Below, piece by piece: positions 8,632 to 17,342 of a DNA stretch of 64,000 nt. Each line of letters opens with the position of its first letter. The first letter of the stretch is position 1. A program made the position numbers and the translations under genes. Origin of the DNA: Saprospiraceae bacterium. Lineage in GTDB: Bacteria; Bacteroidota; Bacteroidia; Chitinophagales; Saprospiraceae. The notes below the pieces were generated by a model. It ran no database searches and had not been told where the DNA came from. It worked only from the letters and a program-made list of their open reading frames with translations. The stretch is taken from contig JAHDGU010000003.1 of assembly GCA_020627535.1 (NCBI GenBank), positions 124,001-188,000 on the forward strand, in the 5' to 3' direction.

Positions 8632-10106
8632 CGAACCATCAGTTTGTCGACGATCACACCTGTATCGGTGTGAGCCTGTATGACATACATGCCTGACTGA
8701 ATACCAGAAATATCAATATTGGCGGAGTTCATTTGGACGAAAGTCCGCTTGACGAGCTTACCCGCAGCAGAAAAAATGTCGATATAGTCAATTTTCTCAC
8801 CGCCTGTAATCACGACCATGTCACTCGCAGGATTGGGCAATATCTCGAGCCTGGATTTAATCACCTCATCTGTACTTACGATAATCTCTATGTCCGTGAT
8901 GTACCTGGGAAAAAGCTGGTATCCACCTTCATAGGGCGGTTCATCGTTGGCAAACTGCCCTCCAATTCCGATGATACGAAAGACGTCATTCTCATCTCCA
9001 GGAGGAGGGATATTGAAGATCTCCGTATCCGCATCTACGCGTACGACATACTCTGTGATACCATTGGTAAAGGTGACATTAAATCCAGATCCACTAGCTG
9101 ACCACTGCGACACATCGACCATTCTGACCCCGACGATCTCTGCGAGTTGAGACTCTGTAGTTTCAGACAGCTCCTCTTCTGCCGCTAGAGAAATAATCTC
9201 GGCTAGCTCGTTGCCCTGACTGAGTACGGTAATCTCTTGTGGTCTGATTTGGATCACTCCTCTAAACTGGTCTATCTGCCCTTTGATCTGGACACGATCA
9301 CCTTCAACTACATCGTAACCAAAGTTGTCAGATAGCTCAAAGACATTGATACCATCATTGGCATCATCAATAAGAGCAAATGTGAGTCCTTGGGGTCGAA
9401 AATTGATGCCATGGACCACACCCTCAAGCTGGCATCTCACGCCAAAGGAATCTGCAACACCATCTCCATCTATCGTGGTGACAAGCCCTATGGGGTAGGC
9501 GGGAAATTCCACGACCAGATTACAATCTGTCATATTTTCTGCACCTGGTGATCCGTAAAGCTTTCTCCCATTGATCTCGACACCTACATCGTTGGTAGAC
9601 GCTATCCAGTTGGCACCATCATTATTGTCAGTATTGGGATCACAAAGCTCGATCGATGCACCAGCACCAGCCGTGCCATCAGCAAATGAAGGCCAGGGAG
9701 AGCTCGCAGAGTAGTCTACGACATCCATCACACTACTGTCTGGTGCATTCAGAATGATATCCTCTCCGCTATTGGTGAGTGCACCATCTGTCCACTGCAG
9801 TGTCTGAACGCCAAAATTGTTGAACATCACGACGCTATCGATCGCCACCACGACCGCTGCCCCGCTAGGTACCATCACATCTCCAAATGTGTACTCCACT
9901 CCTTCAGAGAAGTAGAATCCGGCAAGGCTTGCGCCAAAATCTGCAGTATTGGTGATCTCGATGTACTCTAAGGAATCAGGGCCAGACTCTGGAGGATTAT
10001 AGGAGATCTCTGTGATAGTGAACTGTGCTGATAAGCTAGCGGAAATGCCGCATATCAAAAGAAGACCAGTAAATTGTCTAAATAGAAAAGTGTAGTGCTG
10101 CTTCAT
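8628..10106 (-). CDS. Secreted lamin-tail domain protein with T9SS sorting domain
   Basis: 492 aa. Signal peptide to about residue 28 (...SASLSAQ). A lamin-tail domain follows (FTITEISYNPPESGPDS, then YIEITNTAD, to about 130), then an OB-fold-like region near 210-320 (TFALIDDANDGINVF, GDRVQIKGQI). The type A T9SS sorting domain begins at RLEILPNPASDMVV and ends in KLMVR. OB-fold plus lamin-tail architecture is common in secreted nuclease-associated proteins of Bacteroidota, but no nuclease motif is visible here. Inference: a surface-bound or secreted binding protein. One copy of the hairpin motif lies inside the part encoding the sorting domain. Confidence 0.85.
   Translation of the reverse strand: MKQHYTFLFRQFTGLLLICGISASLSAQFTITEISYNPPESGPDSLEYIEITNTADFGASLAGFYFSEGVEYTFGDVMVPSGAAVVVAIDSVVMFNNFGVQTLQWTDGALTNSGEDIILNAPDSSVMDVVDYSASSPWPSFADGTAGAGASIELCDPNTDNNDGANWIASTNDVGVEINGRKLYGSPGAENMTDCNLVVEFPAYPIGLVTTIDGDGVADSFGVRCQLEGVVHGINFRPQGLTFALIDDANDGINVFELSDNFGYDVVEGDRVQIKGQIDQFRGVIQIRPQEITVLSQGNELAEIISLAAEEELSETTESQLAEIVGVRMVDVSQWSASGSGFNVTFTNGITEYVVRVDADTEIFNIPPPGDENDVFRIIGIGGQFANDEPPYEGGYQLFPRYITDIEIIVSTDEVIKSRLEILPNPASDMVVITGGEKIDYIDIFSAAGKLVKRTFVQMNSANIDISGIQSGMYVIQAHTDTGVIVDKLMVR
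8730..8746 (+). repeat. Hairpin motif copy 1 (arms GGAC/GTCC)
   Basis: CATTT, arm GGAC, loop GAAA, arm GTCC. All four pairs are Watson-Crick. It lies antisense within the sorting-domain part of the lamin-tail gene. Confidence 0.85.
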
Positions 10107-10253
10107 ATAGTATATGATTTTACAAATGTGTAGTAGACCATCGGTCAGGTTGATACATAATAAGATTGCAAATATATTTTGAATTTTCGAGCAAAAAATA
10201 ACATGGGATTAACCTTGGAACTTGAACTTTGCGCGCAATTAAACCAACTTACA

Positions 10254-13200
10254 ATGAAAAGACTCTCATTTTTTCTCATGGCTTGTCTTTGCCTGTTGAC
10301 TGCAGGCATGATGGGTCAAGGATCCACATCATCTTCGATGAGTGGTAAAGTGATTGATCAAGAGACTAAAGAAGGCCTCGTCGCCACTGATGTCATCGTC
10401 ACTCACATCCCCTCAGGTACAGTTTACGGCGTTTCAACGGATCTTGAAGGATTCTTTCGCATTCCAGGTATGCGTGTCGGTGGACCATACAAGGTGGAAA
10501 TCAGCTACGTAGGCTACGAAGCTTTTGTCAACGAAGGGATCTACCTTACACTAGGTCAAAACTACAAAGTGGATGCTATGCTGTCTACCTCCAGCGTAGG
10601 CCTAGAAGAGGTATTGGTCACTGCAGATGGACTCTTTGATGGAAATAAGACCGGTGCAGAGACAGTCATCAATGAAGAGCAAATCAATACGCTGCCTACA
10701 GTAAGTAGGTCTATAGGTGACTTTACTCGTCTCACTCCACAGTCTAGAACATCTGAAGGCAATGATGGATTTGAGCTGTCATTTGCTGGTCAAAATAACC
10801 GATACAACTCCATCTACATTGATGGTGCTGTAAGTAACGACGTTTTTGGTCTTGCAGGGTCAGGCACCAATGGAGGTCAGACAGGAGTAAGTCCAATCTC
10901 TTTGGATGCCATCGAGCAATTTCAGGTTAACCTCGCCCCATTTGATGTACGACAAGGTGGATTTGGTGGTGCTGCGATCAATGCGATCACAAGATCTGGA
11001 AACAACAATGTGGAAGGATCAGCCTACTACTTCTTCAGAAACCAAAGTTTAGCAGGCAAAACACCTACTGACAATCCAGATGTAGAGCGCGAAAGACTTA
11101 ATGACTTCACGGCTCAGACATTCGGTGCGAGAATCGGTGGACCAATCATACCGAATAAACTCTTCTACTTTGCCAATGTCGAGTTTCAAAGAGATGAGAC
11201 TCCACTACCATTTGACTTTGCAGACTATCGTGGAGATTCTGATGCAGCTACGATCACACAGCTTGAGAACAAACTCAGAGACCAGTATGGATATGACCCA
11301 GGTACTTTCACTGACAATGAAAGATTCTTGAACTCTGAGAAGTATACGTTGAGACTAGACTACAACTTAAATCAGAAGAATAAACTTTCTTTCAAGGCTT
11401 CGCATGTGCATGCTGACAACCTAGAGGGAGTGCAGTCTAACCCATTTAATCTCCGATTCCTCAATTCTAGTGAGGCATTTGATTCTAGGACGACCACATT
11501 GTCAGCAGAATTGAATACCATCTTCAACCAAAATCTCTCCAACAACCTGACTGTTGGCTTTACTGCGGTAAGGGATGATAGAGACCCATCTGGTTCCGAC
11601 TTCCCTTATGTTTTGATTGAGGATGGATCTGCCGAAATCACATTCGGATCAGAAAGATTCTCAACAGCGAACTTGCTGAACCAAAACATCTTGACGATCA
11701 CAAACAACCTACAGCTTTACAAAGGAAATCACACATTCACCTTTGGAACGCACAACGAGTTTTACCAAATGGATAACTTGTTCATTGCGTTCAACTACGG
11801 ATCATATGAGTTTGGCAGTCTTGAGACTTTCTTGAATGATGGCAACTCAGACTTCTTCATCAGAAACTACTCTCTCGTTGACAACCTATCAGGTGACGAA
11901 AGTGCGGCGATCGCTTCCTTCAATGCAGGACAAGTCGGACTATACTTCCAAGATGAGATCCAAGTCAATGACAACTTCAAGTTTACAGCTGGTCTGCGCC
12001 TAGATCTACCATTCTACGATGACACTCCGCAGAACGATACCTTCAACATCAACACGATTCCTCTGCTTGAAGCTGAAGGATACGACTTGATGGGCGCAGA
12101 GGTGGGCAGATTCATCGAGCCTCAACTTCAAATCTCACCTAGAATCGGATTCAACTGGGATATCAAAGGAGACAACAGATCTCAGCTCAGAGGTGGTGCT
12201 GGTATCTTCACCAGCCGTGCGCCTCTCGTCTGGGCTGGTGGTGCTTTCAACAACTACGGACAAAACGTAGGTACTGCTCTCCGATTTGGTGATTTGCCTT
12301 TCAATCCAGATCCATTTGGCCAGGTTCCCGGTGACATCAATCCTGATGAGGCTCCTCAGTCTGGTAGCGTAGATCTCTTTGCGGCAGACTTCAAGCTTCC
12401 TCAATTCTTGAAGCTCAATCTAGCACTGGACCAAAAGCTCGGTAACTACTATACCCTACAGCTTGATGGTCTCTTCAATAAGACAATCCAGAATGTAGCA
12501 TACCAAAACCTGAATTTGAAAAGAGCTACATCGTTCCTGACAGGCACGCCTGATGATCGTCCAATATTTGATCGACGAGACGAAGTAGATCCAACTTATA
12601 GTAGAATTCTATTGGCGTACAACACAAACAAAGGATATGCTTACAACTTGAGCGCAAACTTGATCGCCAATTATCCAAACAACTGGTATGCAAGCGCAGC
12701 TTATTCATACGGTGACTCCTACTCAGTATTTGACGGCACATCGAGCCAAAACTCTTCACAGTGGAGAGGTCTACACACGATCAGAGGTAGAAACTACGAC
12801 CAACAATTGACGAGGTCAGATTTTTCTGCTGGACATAGATTCATTGCTGGACTCAGCAAGAGATTTGAGTATTCTGACAAAGCTGCGACCACGATCACCC
12901 TGTTCCATGAGGTACAGCAAGGAAGACCGTTTAGCTACATCTATAATGACGGAGGAAACTTGAACAATGAGGATTCTCGAGAGAGAGCTCTGATCTACAT
13001 TCCAGAAAGCCGTGATGAGATCATCTTGATCGACGATGGGGATCTTTCTGCTGATGCTCAGTGGAACCTTCTCAATGCGTACATCGAGAATGATTCTTAC
13101 CTTAGCAAAAATCGTGGTGAGTACGCGGAGAGAAATTCAAGTCGTCAACCATGGACGAATGTCATGGATCTAAAATTGATCCAAGACTTCACTGTCGAAG

Positions 13201-13481
13201 CAGGTGGAAAAGACCACACGCTACAGCTTACCTTGGACATCTTCAACTTCACCAATCTGCTCAATAAAGATTGGGGGAGAAGATATTTTGTGGGTAGCTT
13301 CGGAAACTTCGAGCTCCTTGACTTTGAAGGATATGAAGACGGAACAAATAACCCGACTTATACCTTCAACCCAAATCGTCTAGAGTCTACACTCCAAGGA
13401 CCTGATGGTCTTATAGACGATAATGGAATCCAGTCTTCAAGATGGCAGATGCAGCTAGGTATCCGTTACATCTTCAACTAA
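10254..13481 (+). CDS. TonB-dependent receptor, Oar-like
   Basis: 1075 aa from ATG 10254. The start was chosen because MKRLSFFLMACLCLLTAGMM is a signal peptide, whereas the longer frame from TTG 10179 puts 25 odd residues in front. Residues about 30-115 form a carboxypeptidase-regulatory-like domain (SGKVIDQETKEGLVATDV, FRIPGMRVGGPYKVEISYVG). The plug follows (VINEEQINTLPTVSRSIGDF, NSIYIDGAVSNDVFGLAG), then a long beta-barrel. This is the Oar class of receptors, larger than siderophore receptors and often linked to uptake or sensing of peptides and other polymers. There is no SusD-like partner next to it, so a glycan-uptake role is not supported. It ends at a strong terminator. Confidence 0.9.
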   Translation: MKRLSFFLMACLCLLTAGMMGQGSTSSSMSGKVIDQETKEGLVATDVIVTHIPSGTVYGVSTDLEGFFRIPGMRVGGPYKVEISYVGYEAFVNEGIYLTLGQNYKVDAMLSTSSVGLEEVLVTADGLFDGNKTGAETVINEEQINTLPTVSRSIGDFTRLTPQSRTSEGNDGFELSFAGQNNRYNSIYIDGAVSNDVFGLAGSGTNGGQTGVSPISLDAIEQFQVNLAPFDVRQGGFGGAAINAITRSGNNNVEGSAYYFFRNQSLAGKTPTDNPDVERERLNDFTAQTFGARIGGPIIPNKLFYFANVEFQRDETPLPFDFADYRGDSDAATITQLENKLRDQYGYDPGTFTDNERFLNSEKYTLRLDYNLNQKNKLSFKASHVHADNLEGVQSNPFNLRFLNSSEAFDSRTTTLSAELNTIFNQNLSNNLTVGFTAVRDDRDPSGSDFPYVLIEDGSAEITFGSERFSTANLLNQNILTITNNLQLYKGNHTFTFGTHNEFYQMDNLFIAFNYGSYEFGSLETFLNDGNSDFFIRNYSLVDNLSGDESAAIASFNAGQVGLYFQDEIQVNDNFKFTAGLRLDLPFYDDTPQNDTFNINTIPLLEAEGYDLMGAEVGRFIEPQLQISPRIGFNWDIKGDNRSQLRGGAGIFTSRAPLVWAGGAFNNYGQNVGTALRFGDLPFNPDPFGQVPGDINPDEAPQSGSVDLFAADFKLPQFLKLNLALDQKLGNYYTLQLDGLFNKTIQNVAYQNLNLKRATSFLTGTPDDRPIFDRRDEVDPTYSRILLAYNTNKGYAYNLSANLIANYPNNWYASAAYSYGDSYSVFDGTSSQNSSQWRGLHTIRGRNYDQQLTRSDFSAGHRFIAGLSKRFEYSDKAATTITLFHEVQQGRPFSYIYNDGGNLNNEDSRERALIYIPESRDEIILIDDGDLSADAQWNLLNAYIENDSYLSKNRGEYAERNSSRQPWTNVMDLKLIQDFTVEAGGKDHTLQLTLDIFNFTNLLNKDWGRRYFVGSFGNFELLDFEGYEDGTNNPTYTFNPNRLESTLQGPDGLIDDNGIQSSRWQMQLGIRYIFN

Positions 13482-13513
13482 GAAGAAGCTAGACAACGGA
13501 TCTAAAGAATCAC

Positions 13514-13548
13514 AAAGGCCTCAACTCCTCTTGAGTTGGGGCCTTTTC
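13514..13548. terminator. Bidirectional terminator between the TonB receptor and yhhQ
   Basis: AAAGGCC-tCAACTC-ctctt-GAGTTG-gGGCCTTTT forms a long, nearly perfect GC-rich stem with A and T runs on both sides, so it can stop transcription from both converging genes. Its last bases reach the yhhQ stop codon and abut a hairpin motif copy. Confidence 0.9.
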
Positions 13549-14356
13549 ATTTGCCCGAAAGGGCTCTTATCTTCATATCTGCAGCGAGTTCCTCGCCCAA
13601 GTAACCATCGACAAAGGAATGAATGATGTATAGGAATGGTGTAAGTAGTACCGCCACAACAAACTTGTAGCAGTATCCGACGAGACAGATGGCAAGCACC
13701 CGTGAAAAGTCCCACCCTGCGACCACATAAAACGCTATAAAGACTACAAGAAAACTATCAATAAACTGACTGATAACTGTGGACCCCGTGGCTCTGAGCC
13801 AAAGCTTGCCTTCACCCGTCCATCGCTTGATACGCTGAAAGACATATGCATCAAGCAACTGTCCTACAATGAAGGCGATCAATGACGCTACGATAATGGC
13901 AAGACCTTGACCATATATGCTTCGAAAAGCCAGATCACGATCGGGAATGCTCAAAGATGAATCGTCTGGATTGATACCACTTTCTAATTGCCACCATGTA
14001 TCTGGCTCGAGCCAGATCGCAAAATAAATCATCACAAGGCTATAGATCAGTAATCCGGCTGTCATGAAAGACAAACATCTCACACCTCTGGTGCCATAGT
14101 ACTCATTGATGACATCGGTCATGATAAAGACTACGGGCCACAGAAGCACACCTGCCGAGAGACTGAACCCAAGGCCACCAACACCCAAAAGACTAAATTC
14201 CGATGGCGCCATACCAAGAGTGGCCTCTAGCGAAAAAATCTTACACCCGATAAGCTCAGCCGTCAGCGCATTGACCACAAAAAATCCCGCAAGGATGATG
14301 AATAAATAGTGTGCTTTCTTTGCAACTCGAAATGGTCTCTCGACATTATCTGTCAT
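13547..14356 (-). CDS. yhhQ: Queuosine precursor transporter (YhhQ family)
   Basis: 269 aa with about six to seven membrane segments. Family motifs visible are FVVNALTAELIGCKIFSL near the N-terminus, the conserved stretch VVFIMTDVINEYYG near residue 85, and the C-terminal helices around GYCYKFVVAVLLTPFLYIIH. The family imports queuosine precursors (preQ0/preQ1) for tRNA modification, in place of or alongside synthesis. Its stop codon falls within the tail of the terminator stem and within a hairpin motif copy. It is divergent from the HscA gene, with starts 25 nt apart. Confidence 0.88.
   Translation of the reverse strand: MTDNVERPFRVAKKAHYLFIILAGFFVVNALTAELIGCKIFSLEATLGMAPSEFSLLGVGGLGFSLSAGVLLWPVVFIMTDVINEYYGTRGVRCLSFMTAGLLIYSLVMIYFAIWLEPDTWWQLESGINPDDSSLSIPDRDLAFRSIYGQGLAIIVASLIAFIVGQLLDAYVFQRIKRWTGEGKLWLRATGSTVISQFIDSFLVVFIAFYVVAGWDFSRVLAICLVGYCYKFVVAVLLTPFLYIIHSFVDGYLGEELAADMKIRALSGK
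13548..13564 (+). repeat. Hairpin motif copy 2 (arms GCCC/GGGC)
   Basis: CATTT, arm GCCC, loop GAAA, arm GGGC, fully paired. It is antisense to yhhQ, covers its last five codons and part of its stop, and touches the terminator. Confidence 0.88.
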
Positions 14357-14381
14357 AGGCTCTGCTCAATGATTTTTCCCG

Positions 14382-16217
14382 ATGGCGAAAATAGCAATAG
14401 ACATAAAAGGTGGCGAGATCAAGAAAGTTGACAAGATCTACGGGATAGATCTGGGCACTACCAATAGTCTCATAGCTCACTGTATCGACAATGTGGCTCA
14501 TACAGTGAAGCTTGATGGTGATGGAGATTACCTAGTCCCTAGCATCGTCCACTTTCGTGAAAATGGTGAGATCGTCATCGGTGACGATGCCAAGAAACTA
14601 CTGCTAGATCATCCTGAGCGTACGATCTACAGTGCTAAGAGACTCCTAGGTAAATCGTATCAAGATCTTGAGCAAGATTCTAAGACTCTTGCCTACGAAG
14701 TCCTTGAGAGCGGCAATGAAGACGAACTGGTCAAGCTGCTCATTGATGGTAAGTACTACAGCCCGATACAAATCAGTGCTGAGATCTTAAGACATCTCAA
14801 AGCACAAGCAGAGAAGCTACTAGGTGAAGACGTCAATCGCGTCGTGATCACTGTACCTGCGTACTTCAATGATTCTCAGCGTCAAGCTACTCGAGACGCC
14901 GGCAAATTGGCTGGGTTGGATGTAGTCAGGATCGTCAATGAGCCAACGGCCGCTGCGCTAGCATACGGTCTCGGTCAAGATGCTGAAGACACCGGCATTA
15001 TTGCCGTATATGATCTGGGTGGTGGCACATTTGACATTACCATATTGGAACTTCATCAAGGCATATTTGAGGTACTCGCCACCAATGGTGATACCCATCT
15101 CGGTGGAGACGACTTCGAACAAGCCATCGTCGATCACTGGGTATCATCCCTTTCTCTCAATGATCCTCATGCTCGAGGAGCGCTGAGAATCTTCGCAGAG
15201 CGCGCCAAAATTGCACTCTCTTCCCAAGATAACTGGGCAGAAATATGGAATGAAGTTGAACTGAGTCTGAATAGAGCAGAGCTTAATAGTCTCCTAGAAC
15301 CGATTATCACACGTACCATCAAGGCCTGTGAAGCTTGTCTCAAAGATGCCGAACTTGAAAAGTCACAGATTGACAAGATTCTCTTAGTCGGTGGTTCTAC
15401 CCGTGTTCCTCTGGTACGACAGATGGTCCAAGAAACATTTGGGCGAAAGCCCGATACAAGCCTAGATCCGGATCGTGCCGTGGCCCTCGGTGCTGCCGTG
15501 CAAGCAGACATCCTAGCTGGAAACAATCCCAAGATGCTCCTCCTTGATGTGACTCCTCTTTCACTCGGGATCGAAACCGTAGGCGGCCTGATGGATGTGA
15601 TCATAGCTCGCAATACCAAGATTCCATACAAAGCAAGAAGGCAATATACCACTTCGGTTGACGGACAAGTCAATCTCAATGTATCTGTATATCAAGGAGA
15701 AAGAGATCTGGTCCAAGACAATCGTAAGCTCGGTGAGTTTGTCCTGCGAGGGATCCCTCCTATGGCTGCCGGAATCCCTAAGATCGAAATCACATTTGCG
15801 CTTGACGCTGACGGTATACTGCAGGTAACTGCAGAGGAGACCAGATCACAGACCAAGCAAGATGTACAGATCAGACCGTCGTACGGCATCAGTGAGGAAG
15901 ATATGGCAAAGATGCTCATCGAATCTCTCCAAAATGCCGAGGACGATATGCAAGCACGAAAGCTACTAGAGGCCAAAACTGAACTAAAACTATTGATCCA
16001 ATCCGCGAGGAAGTTTGTCAATCAGAATCAAACTCATCTGACTGACCAAGAAAAAGAGATACTAGAAACGAAGATACTGGAACTTGTCAAGCACGAAAGT
16101 CTTGGTGCGGATCAAATCCAGAATGCTATCAAGGAGTTTGATCAATCAACAAGAGCTATTGCCGAGCGTATCATGGATATCTCCATCCAAGATTCTCTTT
16201 CTGGATCGAAAATCTGA
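14382..16217 (+). CDS. hscA: Hsp70-family chaperone, HscA-like
   Basis: 611 aa, full Hsp70 layout. The ATPase domain has [13 protein letters not shown] (phosphate-1), [14 protein letters not shown] (phosphate-2), [20 protein letters not shown] and the adenosine-binding [12 protein letters not shown]. The substrate-binding domain starts near residue 385 ([17 protein letters not shown]), and the lid has no long Gly/Gln-rich tail. The roughly 20-residue lead before the first ATPase strand and the total length fit HscA, the Fe-S assembly chaperone, better than DnaK (about 635-640 aa with EEVD-like end). No isc genes are adjacent, so a divergent DnaK remains possible. It stops 1 nt before the convergent cyclase-like gene. 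Confidence 0.85.
   Translation: MAKIAIDIKGGEIKKVDKIYGIDLGTTNSLIAHCIDNVAHTVKLDGDGDYLVPSIVHFRENGEIVIGDDAKKLLLDHPERTIYSAKRLLGKSYQDLEQDSKTLAYEVLESGNEDELVKLLIDGKYYSPIQISAEILRHLKAQAEKLLGEDVNRVVITVPAYFNDSQRQATRDAGKLAGLDVVRIVNEPTAAALAYGLGQDAEDTGIIAVYDLGGGTFDITILELHQGIFEVLATNGDTHLGGDDFEQAIVDHWVSSLSLNDPHARGALRIFAERAKIALSSQDNWAEIWNEVELSLNRAELNSLLEPIITRTIKACEACLKDAELEKSQIDKILLVGGSTRVPLVRQMVQETFGRKPDTSLDPDRAVALGAAVQADILAGNNPKMLLLDVTPLSLGIETVGGLMDVIIARNTKIPYKARRQYTTSVDGQVNLNVSVYQGERDLVQDNRKLGEFVLRGIPPMAAGIPKIEITFALDADGILQVTAEETRSQTKQDVQIRPSYGISEEDMAKMLIESLQNAEDDMQARKLLEAKTELKLLIQSARKFVNQNQTHLTDQEKEILETKILELVKHESLGADQIQNAIKEFDQSTRAIAERIMDISIQDSLSGSKI
14549..14565 (-). repeat. Hairpin motif copy 3 (arms TCAC/GTGG)
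   Basis: CATTT, arm TCAC, loop GAAA, arm GTGG. There is one T-G wobble at the base and three Watson-Crick pairs. It is antisense in the HscA gene. Confidence 0.7.
15436..15452 (+). repeat. Hairpin motif copy 4 (arms GGGC/GCCC)
   Basis: CATTT, arm GGGC, loop GAAA, arm GCCC, fully paired. It is in the sense direction in the HscA gene, encoding T-F-G-R-K-P. Confidence 0.88.
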
Positions 16218-16218
16218 T

Positions 16219-17265
16219 CTATTGACCTATGCGCTCTCTGAAGTTGGCTATCGATTGACGGACTGATTTGATGAGCTTGGCTTTCGCCAAAATGAACATT
16301 ATACTCATCACGAGATTTCGAGGCTTGAAATATTGGGTAATCGTGAGTTCGACTCCATCATCTCGATCACTCGCCACATAATAATTCATCAACTCACCAA
16401 GAGGGAAACCACGTAAGGTGCGCTCGGCGAACCCTAACGACTCAGGAGAAGACGATCTTTGACTCGTCTCAAAATCAATCTCTCGGTCTCCTATGATGCA
16501 CTGATGTCTGCTCCCTATCCTATTGGGGCCATCATCCGTAGGAACGAACTCATCGATCTGATCCAACCACAGAGATCGTATCGAGAAGTCAGCCAGCTTG
16601 GTGATCAATTGCTCTTTGGTCATTAAAAATTGCCAGCTATGACTGGCAAATTCTTTGTAATCGGTCTGAGGCGGAGAAAGACTGACCTCGGGAAGATCAG
16701 CCTGTAAAAAGTCTAGGTCTCTGTAGTGAAGATCAAATCGCCCAAGCTTATCAATGGTCTCCGTGTGGACGACCCACTTCTCATGCAGCTCGTACTGTGA
16801 GGAAAGAGAGGATGTCATCAAGAGATACTCAGCAAGAGGAATAGTATTCTTTAATAGGCGATGTAGTACAATCACATCTTTGCCATAGGGCTTCGATTGA
16901 TTCCTGATACTCATCATCTCAAAATCACCTTGGTGTGCCACGAATTTGATTTTGAGATTGACTGCTTGATTGCAGGCACCGCAGTGGCATATCCGCAAGA
17001 TCTTGTGACGCTGAATCTGCTCATGAAATCGCAGGTAGATTTCTTCTGTTTGCCGAGCCAGATCTTGGTAGCTCACCGTATAGTCCCTGAGGTAGAAAAA
17101 GACTGCGTCGCCCTCGTACTCGGAGAGAGTCATGCCGAGTACATTGGCCTCCGTTATGGTGCTCAGCAGTTCCTCAATGATATGCCTACCATGGTCGATG
17201 CTCGTCTGATCGACAAACTCTGTGAAGCCTGATATGTCCGCTATGAAAAGAAGTCCAGGGATGAT
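16219..17265 (-). CDS. DUF2652 / class III nucleotidyl cyclase-like protein without a canonical start codon
   Basis: About 348 codons if read from the ATC at 17265-17263. The conserved N-terminal cyclase core lies before any ATG, GTG or TTG: IPGLLFIADISGFTEFVDQ with the metal-binding Asp, then EANVLGMTLSEYEGDAVFFY with the second Asp. The first in-frame ATG is at 17133, after the first of these motifs. The frame is open back to a TAG at 17281. An AGAGG lies about 13 nt before the ATC. A Cys pair, CHCGAC, follows near residue 95. The C-terminal half resembles a START-like or SRPBCC region. Explanations: a rare AUC start, a G-to-C change of an ATG, an upstream 1-nt indel, or a sequence error. 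The family is generally annotated as unknown function. Confidence 0.72.
   Translation of the reverse strand: MIPGLLFIADISGFTEFVDQTSIDHGRHIIEELLSTITEANVLGMTLSEYEGDAVFFYLRDYTVSYQDLARQTEEIYLRFHEQIQRHKILRICHCGACNQAVNLKIKFVAHQGDFEMMSIRNQSKPYGKDVIVLHRLLKNTIPLAEYLLMTSSLSSQYELHEKWVVHTETIDKLGRFDLHYRDLDFLQADLPEVSLSPPQTDYKEFASHSWQFLMTKEQLITKLADFSIRSLWLDQIDEFVPTDDGPNRIGSRHQCIIGDREIDFETSQRSSSPESLGFAERTLRGFPLGELMNYYVASDRDDGVELTITQYFKPRNLVMSIMFILAKAKLIKSVRQSIANFRERIGQ
16278..16294 (-). repeat. Hairpin motif copy 5 (arms TGGC/GCCA)
   Basis: CATTT, arm TGGC, loop GAAA, arm GCCA, fully paired. It is in the sense direction near the 3' end of the DUF2652 gene, encoding F-I-L-A-K-A. Confidence 0.88.
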
Positions 17266-17342
17266 CGAGGAGATTTGCCTCTAAGCTAGAAGTTTTCCGA
17301 CAGAAACCTGTGCTCATCATCTAGATCACAGTACTTCAGCTT

